Below, one piece after another: positions 1 to 5,744 of a stretch of DNA of 6,971 nucleotides. This stretch comes from an uncultured Christensenellaceae bacterium (GTDB lineage: Bacteria; Bacillota; Clostridia; Christensenellales; Christensenellaceae). The position numbers and the translations under genes were made by a program. Location of the stretch: contig CAKTFI010000054.1 of the NCBI GenBank assembly GCA_934555865.1, forward strand, positions 1 to 6,971, in the 5' to 3' direction. The notes beneath the pieces were generated by a model. The model was not told the DNA's origin. It saw nothing but the letters and a program-made list of their open reading frames with translations, and ran no database searches. Numbering within the stretch: the stretch's first letter is position 1; each line of letters starts with the position of its first letter.

Positions 1-7
1 CTCCTCT

Positions 8-39
8 AAAAAAAAGCGACTGTCCCAAGGGACAGCCGC
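8..39 (-). terminator. Rho-independent terminator of a minus-strand gene at the left edge
   Basis: Read on the minus strand, bases 39 to 16 form an 11-bp stem (arms 29-39 and 16-26) with one G-U pair and a tight apical turn, followed by eight U residues (8-15). This is a textbook intrinsic terminator. It lies 13 nt beyond the minus-strand TAA at 53-55, so it fits a minus-strand gene ending there and not the plus-strand pst operon, in which a terminator inside pstB would make no sense. Confidence 0.75.
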
Positions 40-52
40 TAAATCTTTTTAC

Positions 53-76
53 TTATTCGATGATGCTGGAAACAAC
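53..76 (-). pseudogene. Last codons of a minus-strand gene (possibly tuf), cut off by a junction
   Basis: On the minus strand, the codons before the TAA at 53-55 read V-V-S-S-I-I-E, directly ahead of a strong terminator. That tail resembles the C-terminus of clostridial elongation factor Tu (which usually ends G-V-V-x-x-I-x-E or similar). Seven residues are too few to identify a gene, so tuf is only a suggestion. Beyond about base 76 the same frame runs into pstB antisense and is no longer meaningful. The feature is therefore a remnant fused to pstB. Confidence 0.35.
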
Positions 77-520
77 ATCGCCTTTGGGCCGCGCACGCAC
101 GGCATCCACAACAAGGCGCGGCTGGACGAGATCGTCGAAAAGTCGCTACGCGACGCCGCCATCTGGGACGAGGCAAAGGACCGCCTGAAAAAGAACGCCC
201 TCGGCCTGTCGGGCGGGCAGCAGCAGCGCCTGTGCATCGCCCGGGCGCTCGCGGTCGAGCCGGAGGTGCTGCTCATGGACGAACCGACCTCGGCGCTCGA
301 CCCCATCTCCACCTCCAAGATCGAGGAGCTGGCCATGGAGCTCAAGGAAAAGTACACCATCGTCATGGTGACGCACAACATGCAGCAGGCGGTGCGCATC
401 TCGGACAAGACGGCCTTCTTCCTGCTGGGCGAAGTGGTGGAATATGGCAAGACGGACGAACTTTTCTCCATGCCGCACGACAAGCGCACGGAGGATTATA
501 TCACGGGGAGGTTTGGTTGA
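74..520 (+). pseudogene. pstB: Phosphate ABC transporter ATP-binding protein PstB, 5'-truncated
   Basis: PstB is the cytoplasmic ATPase of the PstSCAB high-affinity phosphate importer. Here about 148 residues of a family usually near 250 are present. The recognisable part begins at N-I-A-F-G-P-R (74-94), a block typical of PstB just after the Q-loop region. It continues through the ABC signature LSGGQQQR (206-229), Walker B with catalytic Glu (LLMDEP, 269-286), the D-loop SALDP and the switch His in VTHN (368-379). It ends in the usual PstB-type C-terminus (D-Y-I-T-G-R-F-G). Walker A and the Q-loop are missing. The frame stays open back to base 2, but those residues are unlike PstB and include no credible start or ribosome binding site. 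The piece could not hydrolyse ATP by itself. The upstream sequence belongs to an opposite-strand gene end, so the break is an assembly join or a rearrangement, not ordinary decay; the surviving part has no frameshift or stop. phoU starts 1 nt after the stop. Confidence 0.9.
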
Positions 521-521
521 T

Positions 522-1175
522 ATGCGCAATCGGTTTGACGAACAGTTGGAGGAACTCAATACGCAGCTCATCGAAATGGGGGCGCTGGCGGAGCACGCGA
601 TCCAGAGCGCGGCGCAGGCGCTGCTGCACCAGGATGTCGCAGAGGCGCGACAGGCCAAGCGCGTGGACAGCGAGATCGACGAAAAGGAGCGCACGATCGA
701 GGGCATCTGCATGAAGCTGCTGCTGCATCAGCAGCCGGTGGCGAGCGACCTGCGGCTCATCTCGGCGGCGCTCAAGATGATCACGGACATGGAACGCATC
801 GGCGACCAGGCGGGGGACATCGCGGAACTCGTCACCTTCATGGCGGGGGAGCCGTATATCAAAAAGCTGGAACACCTCCCGCAGATGGCCGCGGCGACGC
901 AGCGCATGCTCACGCAGGCGATCGACGCTTTTGTGCGGCGCGACCTGGCGCTGGCGCAGCAGGTCATGGAGATGGACGACATCGTGGACGGCCTGTTTGA
1001 GGAAATGAAGAGCGAGCTCATCCTCCTGCTCCAAAAGGATACGGCCAATGCCTCGCAATGCATTGACTTTTTGATGATCTCCAAGTATTTTGAACGCATC
1101 GGCGACCACGCCGTCAATATCGCGGAATGGGTGGAATATGCCATTACCGGCGTTCATAGGAGCGGGGAAGAATGA
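522..1175 (+). CDS. phoU: Phosphate signalling complex protein PhoU
   Basis: PhoU is a cytoplasmic all-helical protein that links the Pst transporter to the PhoR kinase and keeps the Pho regulon off when phosphate is plentiful. The product is 217 aa, normal for the family, with two PhoU three-helix repeats. Each carries the metal-binding E-R-I-G-D signature: D-M-E-R-I-G-D-Q-A-G-D-I-A-E at residues 89-102, and F-E-R-I-G-D-H-A-V-N-I-A-E at 190-202. The start at 522 is chosen because GGGGAGG (505-511) lies 10 nt upstream and because the frame can be extended upstream only into pstB. Its ATG follows the pstB stop by 1 nt and its stop overlaps the regulator start by an ATGA, so translation is probably coupled. 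Position between pstB and the two-component pair is the standard one for a phosphate operon. Confidence 0.95.
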   Translation: MRNRFDEQLEELNTQLIEMGALAEHAIQSAAQALLHQDVAEARQAKRVDSEIDEKERTIEGICMKLLLHQQPVASDLRLISAALKMITDMERIGDQAGDIAELVTFMAGEPYIKKLEHLPQMAAATQRMLTQAIDAFVRRDLALAQQVMEMDDIVDGLFEEMKSELILLLQKDTANASQCIDFLMISKYFERIGDHAVNIAEWVEYAITGVHRSGEE

Positions 1176-1843
1176 TCTATTATGTCGAGGATGACCGGAA
1201 TATCCGGGAGCTTGTCGTGTATGCACTGTGTTCGAGCGGCCTGGCGGCCGAGGGCTTTGCCGAGGCGGGTGAGTTCTGGGACGCGGTGCGGCAGGCCAAG
1301 CCAGAACTCGTGCTGTTGGACATCATGCTGCCCGGGCAGGACGGCGTGTCCATCCTAAAAGAGCTGCGCGAAAACGCGGCGACGGCCGATCTGCCGGTGC
1401 TGATGCTCACGGCGAAGGGCAGCGTATACGACAAGGTGGTGGGGCTGGACAGCGGGGCAGACGACTATCTCGCCAAGCCGTTTGAGATGGTGGAGCTCAT
1501 CTCGCGCGTCAAGGCGCTGCTGCGCCGCAGCCAGGGCAAGCAGAGTACGATGCTGCGCATCGGCAACATCGCGATCGACGACGCCCGCCACACCGTCCTC
1601 GTGGATGGGAAAAGCGTCACGCTGACGCTCAAGGAATATGACCTGCTCCTCTTTCTGGCGCAGAACTGCGGCTTCGCGTTTTCGCGCGAGCAGCTGTTAA
1701 GCCGGATCTGGGGCTATGATTACGGCGGCGGGACACGCACGGTCGATGTCCATGTCCAGACGCTGCGGCAAAAGCTCGGCGCCGCGGGCGGGCAAATCGA
1801 GACGGTGCGCGGCGTGGGGTACCGCATGCGGGATGAAGTATGA
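1172..1843 (+). CDS. PhoB/PhoP-type response regulator (OmpR family)
   Basis: DNA-binding response regulator, 223 aa. The N-terminal receiver domain (about 1-118) has the acidic pocket E6-D7-D8, phosphoacceptor D50 in L-L-D-I-M-L-P-G, the switch T80 and K102 in A-K-P-F. The C-terminal winged helix (about 126-220) has the OmpR-family blocks L-T-x-K-E-Y-D-L-L, S-R-E-Q-L-L-S-R-I-W, and R-T-V-D-V-H-V-Q-T-L-R-Q-K-L followed by T-V-R-G-V-G-Y-R. The N-terminus is short, beginning M-I-Y-Y-V-E-D-D, which supports this ATG; AGGAG (1158-1162) and GGGGAAG lie just upstream. It overlaps phoU and the kinase by 4 nt each. Sequence alone gives an OmpR-family regulator; the pst-phoU context is what makes it the phosphate regulator (PhoB in Gram-negatives, PhoP in Bacillus). 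Phosphorylated protein would activate pst and other Pho genes. No Pho box can be tested because the operon promoter lies outside the window. Confidence 0.9.
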   Translation: MIYYVEDDRNIRELVVYALCSSGLAAEGFAEAGEFWDAVRQAKPELVLLDIMLPGQDGVSILKELRENAATADLPVLMLTAKGSVYDKVVGLDSGADDYLAKPFEMVELISRVKALLRRSQGKQSTMLRIGNIAIDDARHTVLVDGKSVTLTLKEYDLLLFLAQNCGFAFSREQLLSRIWGYDYGGGTRTVDVHVQTLRQKLGAAGGQIETVRGVGYRMRDEV

Positions 1844-3528
1844 AAAAACGGATTTTTAAGCGAATGATGGCGATGTGCGCGCTGGTGCTGGTGCTTTCCA
1901 TGGCGGCCGTCGCGATGTTTACCTATCATTATTTTGAGCAGCGGTCGCTTTCCATGCTGAGAAGCGACGCAGTCTATATCGCCCGGGCGGTAGAGGCCGA
2001 GGGCGCGGCCTATTTTTCCGGGTTCTCACCGGAAAACCGCATCACCTGGATCGCCGGGGACGGCAGCGTGCTCTATGAAAGCGACGGCGAGGCGGCCTCG
2101 ATGGAAAATCACGCCGACCGCCCGGAGGTGCAGCAGGCTCGCCGGGAAGGGGAGGGGAGCGCCATTCGGCAGTCCAGCACGCTTTCGAGCAAGACGCTGT
2201 ACTACGCCCTGCTGCTGGAGGACGGCAGCGTACTGCGCGTCTCCTGCCGGCAGGCGAGCATCTACCGCCTGTTCTTCGACATGTATGAATTGCTGTTCGT
2301 CATCGCCGTGTGCGTGCTGCTGTTTGGGGTAGTATTCTCCTACAAGACGGCGGAGCGTATCGTCGAACCGATCAACGCGATCGACCTGGAACACCCCGAG
2401 CAGAGCGAGGCGTATGACGAGCTGTCGCCGCTTCTGTACCGCATGATTACGCAGAAGCACAACATCGCGGCACAGATGCAGCAATTGCGCACCCGGCAGG
2501 AGGAGATGGACGCGATCCTCGCCAACATGCGGGAAGGATTCCTGCTGCTGGACAAGGATCGCAAGATGCTGGCCGTCAACCGCAGCGCGGCAGAGCTGTT
2601 CGGCGGCAAGGCGGATCAGCTGCGGGGCAAGGACCTCGTGCACCTAAGCCGCGAGGAGGCATTGCTTTCCGCGGCGGAAGAGGCGCTGCGCGGCGAGGCG
2701 GCCTCGCGGCAGTTCACCCGCAACGGCCGCAGTTATGAGGTCATGGCGGCGCCAGTCTTTTTAAGCGGCATGCAGGGCGGTGCGACGGTGTTCGTGTTGG
2801 ATGTGACGGAAAAGGCGCAGGCCGAGCAGCTCCGGCGGCAGTTTTCCGCCAATGTGTCGCACGAGCTCAAGACGCCGCTTACCTCCATCGCGGGCTATGC
2901 CGAGATCATCGAAAATGGTATGGCGCGGCCGGAGGACATCCCGGGCTTTGCCGGGCGCATCCATGAGGAGGCCAAACGCCTTGTGCAGCTGGTCGAGGAC
3001 ATTTTGAAGCTGTCCCGCCTGGACGAGGGCAACATTTCGCTCGTCTGGGAAAAGGTCGATCTCTATGCGCTGGCTGGGCAGGTGGAGGATCGCCTGGGCG
3101 AGGCCGCGGCCAAGAAGCAGGTCACGCTCCGGCGGGAAGGCGAAGCGGCAGAGATCTGGGGCGTGCGCGCAGTGCTCGAGGAGATGCTGTATAACCTCTG
3201 TGAGAACGCGGTGAAGTACAATGTTCCGGGCGGCAGCGTGTGTATCACGGTGCAGCCGGAGGGACAGCGCGTAGAGGTCAGCGTGCGCGACACCGGCATC
3301 GGCATCCCGAAGGAGGCACAGGAAAAGGTGTTTGAGCGCTTCTATCGGGTGGATCCGAGCCATTCCCGCCAGACGGGAGGCACGGGGCTCGGACTGTCCA
3401 TCGTCAAGCACGGCGCGAGCTTTCACCACGCAAGCCTGGAGCTTCAAAGCGAACCGGGCAAGGGGACGGAGATCCGCCTGCGCTTCCCCGTGGGGGAGGA
3501 ACCCAAACAGAAAAACTGTCTTTCGTAA
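1840..3528 (+). CDS. PhoR-type membrane sensor histidine kinase with PAS domain
   Basis: Sensor kinase partner of the preceding regulator, 562 aa. Order of parts: transmembrane helix 1 (about 9-30), an extracytoplasmic segment of about 115 residues, transmembrane helix 2 (about 148-167), a short degenerate HAMP-like linker (about 168-215), a PAS domain (about 218-325), a HisKA dimerisation helix with phosphoacceptor H341 in V-S-H-E-L-K-T-P-L, and a HATPase_c domain. The ATP site shows the N box (N452, N456), G1 box D484-T-G-I-G-I-P, F box F497-E-R-F-Y-R, and G2 box G513-G-T-G-L-G-L-S. All catalytic blocks are intact. The start overlaps the regulator stop as ATGA and has only a weak ribosome binding site, suggesting translational coupling. 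PhoR kinases normally take their signal from Pst-PhoU through the PAS region rather than the outer segment; applying that here is inference from gene order. A cell-wall-type (WalK-like) kinase would look similar on domains alone. Confidence 0.9.
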   Translation: MKKRIFKRMMAMCALVLVLSMAAVAMFTYHYFEQRSLSMLRSDAVYIARAVEAEGAAYFSGFSPENRITWIAGDGSVLYESDGEAASMENHADRPEVQQARREGEGSAIRQSSTLSSKTLYYALLLEDGSVLRVSCRQASIYRLFFDMYELLFVIAVCVLLFGVVFSYKTAERIVEPINAIDLEHPEQSEAYDELSPLLYRMITQKHNIAAQMQQLRTRQEEMDAILANMREGFLLLDKDRKMLAVNRSAAELFGGKADQLRGKDLVHLSREEALLSAAEEALRGEAASRQFTRNGRSYEVMAAPVFLSGMQGGATVFVLDVTEKAQAEQLRRQFSANVSHELKTPLTSIAGYAEIIENGMARPEDIPGFAGRIHEEAKRLVQLVEDILKLSRLDEGNISLVWEKVDLYALAGQVEDRLGEAAAKKQVTLRREGEAAEIWGVRAVLEEMLYNLCENAVKYNVPGGSVCITVQPEGQRVEVSVRDTGIGIPKEAQEKVFERFYRVDPSHSRQTGGTGLGLSIVKHGASFHHASLELQSEPGKGTEIRLRFPVGEEPKQKNCLS

Positions 3529-3533
3529 GAAAG

Positions 3534-3564
3534 AAGCCGGGAATTCCCGGCTTTTTTGTTTTTT
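3534..3564 (+). terminator. Intrinsic terminator of the pst-pho operon
   Basis: A perfect 20-bp palindrome (3534-3553, G+C-rich stem centred on GAATTC) begins 5 nt after the kinase stop codon. It is followed by a run of T residues (3552-3557) and a second T run to 3564. It is strong on the plus strand and should separate the phosphate operon from the lipoprotein gene. Confidence 0.9.
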
Positions 3565-3565
3565 G

Positions 3566-3594
3566 TGGCGCTTTTTGGGGGAATGCTGTATACT
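3566..3594 (+). promoter_or_regulatory. Probable promoter of the lipoprotein gene
   Basis: TATACT (3589-3594) matches the sigma-70/sigma-A -10 consensus at 5 of 6 positions and sits 46 nt before the lipoprotein ATG, after the operon terminator. The -35 region at 17-bp spacing (3566-3571, TGGCGC) is a poor match, and a TTG at 3563-3565 would need a 20-bp spacer. The start would fall near 3601. Support comes mainly from the -10 and from the need for a promoter after the terminator. Confidence 0.45.
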
Positions 3595-3640
3595 GAGAGT
3601 GAAAGAGTATCCCTCAGGATGTGGAAAGGAAGTGAAAATC

Positions 3641-4528
3641 ATGAAAAAATGCATAATTCTGCTGTTCGCGCTGTGCTTTGTGTTGGCGGGATGCGTGCCT
3701 GGGAAAGATCCGGAGCCTTCCAGCAGCGTGACGCCTGCGCCGTCGTCCTCTGTGGCGTCGTCCTCTGTGGCGTCTTCTGCGGTGTCCGAAGGTTGGACGA
3801 TCTTGGCGAGCTGGGAGCATACCGATTGGCAGCAGACAGAGGGCCTAATCTTTGCATGGGATCTGGATGGGGATGGAAAGATAGAGGAAATTCGTTTTAC
3901 AGCGGTCAATGATTTCACCACGCGCTGCACAGTCGGTGAGGAGGAGCTTATACTGGATCTGGCATGGCTGGACAGCGCCGTGCTTTTGGATGCAAAACGC
4001 GCGGATAACGCCAAGGATTTGCTGCTAAGCGGCTGGACGGATGAGGCGAACTGGCCCATTTTGCACTATCGCTGTCTAAACGGCAAGTTGGAAAAAGTGG
4101 AGGAAGAACTCTTTAGCTCGCTCTCTTGTCGGGATGGGAAGTTGTTTTTGAGATGGTATGTCGATGCACTCGGCACATGGTGCGTCTCCTGTCCATATAC
4201 ATTGGATGCAGAAGGCAAACTCGCCCGGGCAAGTGAGGTACTCACGGTCGACCTCGTGGACGTTGAAATCTATCCAGGGCAACAATTGAAGCTACAACGC
4301 GACCTACCTGCCACAGTAGACGGGAAGGCAGTAACGGTTCCGGCAGGTAGTCGTCTGTATCCGGTGCGCTTTGCAGAAGATCTGCATTGGGTGGAATTGC
4401 AGCTTATGGATGAGGATAGCATCGTGCGTGTCGAACTCACCTTTTCGGGGGATGAGATGGATTTTGGGGTAAAAATTAACGGAGTGGATGAGTCAGAGTA
4501 TTTTGAATCACTTCCCTATGCTGGGTAA
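3641..4528 (+). CDS. Secreted lipoprotein of unknown function
   Basis: A 295-aa protein with a lipoprotein signal: M-K-K, a hydrophobic stretch, then lipobox L15-A-G-C18, so the mature protein should be lipid-anchored at Cys18 on the outer face of the membrane. A Ser/Ala/Val/Pro-rich linker (about 26-49) contains a tandem SSVAS repeat. The folded part starts near residue 51. It has a D74-L-D-G-D-G motif like the calcium-binding loops of FG-GAP/VCBS repeats and EF-hands, here as a single copy. The rest is acidic, with scattered cysteines (C96, C145, C163, C181, C184), and I recognise no enzyme motif. The ATG at 3641 is chosen because AAGGAAG (3626-3632) lies 8 nt upstream and because the signal peptide begins exactly there; an open frame continues upstream but is just read-through of the kinase region. 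It is flanked by its own promoter and a terminator, so it is probably monocistronic. Base composition is visibly less GC-rich than in the neighbours, which may mean later acquisition or relaxed constraint. Confidence 0.8.
   Translation: MKKCIILLFALCFVLAGCVPGKDPEPSSSVTPAPSSSVASSSVASSAVSEGWTILASWEHTDWQQTEGLIFAWDLDGDGKIEEIRFTAVNDFTTRCTVGEEELILDLAWLDSAVLLDAKRADNAKDLLLSGWTDEANWPILHYRCLNGKLEKVEEELFSSLSCRDGKLFLRWYVDALGTWCVSCPYTLDAEGKLARASEVLTVDLVDVEIYPGQQLKLQRDLPATVDGKAVTVPAGSRLYPVRFAEDLHWVELQLMDEDSIVRVELTFSGDEMDFGVKINGVDESEYFESLPYAG
3742..3786 (+). repeat. Short tandem repeat (15-bp unit) in the lipoprotein linker
   Basis: The 15-base unit GTCGTCCTCTGTGGC occurs twice head to tail (3742-3756, 3757-3771), followed by a diverged partial third copy. 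The unit length is a multiple of three, so copy-number change would lengthen or shorten the Ser-Ser-Val-Ala-Ser linker without breaking the frame. Confidence 0.8.
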
Positions 4529-4659
4529 GGTGGCCGAAAGTATGCCCGTGAGGGCGATGCGCAAAGGGGGGGGAGGAAAGGCTTCTCCTTTGCCGTGTCG
4601 CGGTTAGGTAGCGATGTGACAGCCGGATAACGGCGCGGCGGGTCACTTCCCGAGCTTAT

Positions 4660-4700
4660 ATGCCTGAGGGCAGCCATCGTTTCCCAGGCTGCCCTCGCAT
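4660..4700. repeat. Long inverted repeat (bulged hairpin)
   Basis: A perfect 10-bp inverted repeat (4666-4675 with 4687-4696) is extended by four more pairs (4660-4663 with 4697-4700) across a 2-nt bulge, around an 11-nt loop. There is no T run next to it on the plus strand, so it is not a normal intrinsic terminator. It may be one stem of the candidate RNA or an isolated extragenic palindrome. Confidence 0.75.
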
Positions 4701-4715
4701 AGAAACGGGACAGTC

Positions 4716-4744
4716 AAAAAAGGCGCTTTCAAAGCGCCTTTTTT
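4716..4744. terminator. Bidirectional intrinsic terminator between convergent genes
   Basis: A 7-bp GC-rich stem with a 3-nt loop (4722-4738) is flanked by six A residues (4716-4721) on the left and six T residues (4739-4744) on the right. It can therefore end transcription in both directions: the lipoprotein/candidate RNA transcript on the plus strand, and the PLP-enzyme operon on the minus strand, whose stop codon is at 4761-4763. Confidence 0.9.
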
Positions 4745-4760
4745 GTGTGCGGAATTTTTC

Positions 4761-5744
4761 TTAGAAGCCGAATTCGTCCTCCTTCGGGAACAGGCCGTAC
4801 AGCCCGCCGGTGTGCAGGAACAGGATGCGGCGGCTGTCCGCAAAGGTGCTCTTTTCCAGCTCGTGGATCATGCCGAAGTACGCCTTGCCGGTGTACACCG
4901 GGTCGAGGACGACGCCCTCCATCCGCGCGAATTCCGCGAGGGCGGCCAGCTCCTCCGGGCGGCTTAAGGCATAGCCGCGGCCGACATAGCCATCGATGAT
5001 CTCGATCCCCATCGGGTCAAAGGGCGCGCAATCGAGGTACCCCGCCGTTTCCCGCAGGATCTCGGCGATCTCCTGGCGGAACTGCTCGGCCGTGTCGCAG
5101 ACATTGAAGCCCACGATGCGTTTTCCCGCAGAGAGCAGCTGAGCTCCGGCGTACAGCCCGGCATAGGTCCCGCCGGAGCCCACCGCGTCCACCAGCGTGT
5201 CAAACTGTAGCCCCATGGCTTGTTCCTGTGAGAGAATCTCCTCCATGCAGTGGATATAGCCGAAGGTGCCGATGCCGTTGCTCGCGCCCATGGGGATGAT
5301 GTAGGGGTGATAGCCCTGCGCACGGTAGGCCTCGGCCAGCTCTGCCATCAGCTCGTTCGCGTGGCCGTTGAAGACTGCGGGGTCGCGGATGACGATGTCC
5401 GCCCCCACGAGCTTGTCCAGGAAGTAATTGCCTTCGTTCGGCTCGCCCGCCTCGTTGCCGCGCAGCAGCAGGCAGCACTTGAGCGACAGGCGCGCGGCGG
5501 CGTAGGCGGTCGCGCGGCAGTGGTTGGACTGGATGCCGCCGCAGGTGATGACCAGGTCGGCCCCTTCGCGCAGCGCCTCGGCGAGGGAATATTCCAGCTT
5601 GCGGATCTTGTTGCCCGAGGTCTCGACGCCGGTCAGGTCGTCGCGCTTGATGTAGATCTCTTTCCCGTACTTTTCGGACAGCTTGGGGAGCGGATAGATC
5701 GGAGTCGGCAAACACGCCAGGTTCAGTTTTTCGGGGTATTGCAT
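4761..5744 (-). CDS. PLP-dependent D-cysteine desulfhydrase / ACC deaminase family enzyme
   Basis: A 327-aa fold-type II PLP enzyme, full length for the family. Family members cleave D-cysteine to pyruvate, sulfide and ammonia, open the ring of 1-aminocyclopropane-1-carboxylate (ACC), or act on related beta-substituted amino acids. K46 in S-G-N-K-I-R-K-L-E is the expected Schiff-base lysine. Q-S-N-H-C-R (72-77) carries the serine (S73) matching the nucleophile of ACC deaminase. G-S-G-G-T-Y (189-194) is the phosphate-binding loop, and H-T-G-G-L-Y-G-L-F (311-319) closes the active site. Plant and rhizobacterial ACC deaminases usually have T, not C, after Q-S-N-H. Together with the likely anaerobic host, this makes a D-cysteine desulfhydrase-like role more likely, but the substrate cannot be fixed from sequence. 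The ATG at 5744 has AAAGGAGA 6 nt upstream and lies inside the 3' end of queH (22-nt overlap). It is the last gene of its operon. Confidence 0.88.
   Translation of the reverse strand: MQYPEKLNLACLPTPIYPLPKLSEKYGKEIYIKRDDLTGVETSGNKIRKLEYSLAEALREGADLVITCGGIQSNHCRATAYAAARLSLKCCLLLRGNEAGEPNEGNYFLDKLVGADIVIRDPAVFNGHANELMAELAEAYRAQGYHPYIIPMGASNGIGTFGYIHCMEEILSQEQAMGLQFDTLVDAVGSGGTYAGLYAGAQLLSAGKRIVGFNVCDTAEQFRQEIAEILRETAGYLDCAPFDPMGIEIIDGYVGRGYALSRPEELAALAEFARMEGVVLDPVYTGKAYFGMIHELEKSTFADSRRILFLHTGGLYGLFPKEDEFGF

Larger units (their letters stand above)
4530..4744 (+). ncRNA. Candidate structured RNA or structured 3' UTR (unrecognised class)
   Basis: The 230-nt space between two convergent genes has no credible ORF but is tiled by hairpins when read as plus-strand RNA. 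H1: 4544-4547 with 4552-4555, closed by a GUGA (GNRA) tetraloop. H2: 4561-4572 with 4582-4593, 12 bp including three G-U pairs. H3: 4597-4601 with 4611-4615. H4: 4616-4620 with 4642-4646, enclosing a GCCG/CGGC stem. H5: 4648-4652 with 4706-4710, enclosing a long 14-bp bulged hairpin. A terminator (4722-4744) ends the array. H3, H4 and H5 follow each other with 0-1 nt between them. The G-U pairs in H2 and H3 would be A-C mismatches on the minus strand, so plus is the better reading. No motif of RNase P, tmRNA, SRP or a riboswitch I know is convincing. A weak TTGAAT/TAAGGT promoter (4503-4531) is the only start signal; processing from the lipoprotein mRNA is equally possible. Confidence 0.35.

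Noticed and set aside
501..1226. 241-residue minus-strand frame opposite phoU
   Set aside because: It is His/Arg/Leu-rich antisense of a conserved gene with no ribosome binding site or domain.
3534..3553. Perfect 20-bp palindrome as a possible operator or integration site
   Set aside because: It directly follows a stop codon and is followed by a T run, so an intrinsic terminator explains it fully.
3556..3912. 118-residue plus-strand frame overlapping the lipoprotein start
   Set aside because: It is out of frame with the lipoprotein, its repeated C-G-V-V-L pattern is just the linker repeat in another frame, and the signal peptide and ribosome binding site support the other frame.
2761..4059. 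432-residue open frame on the minus strand across the kinase and lipoprotein genes
   Set aside because: It is antisense to two genes with clear domains and signal peptide, is rich in Arg/Ala/His typical of GC-rich shadow frames, runs through the palindromic terminator and has no recognisable domain.
4541..4710. RNase P-like words (GAGGAAAG at 4573-4580 and GAGCTTATA at 4652-4660)
   Set aside because: They resemble conserved RNase P RNA segments, but the region is far shorter than an RNase P RNA and the other conserved blocks are absent.
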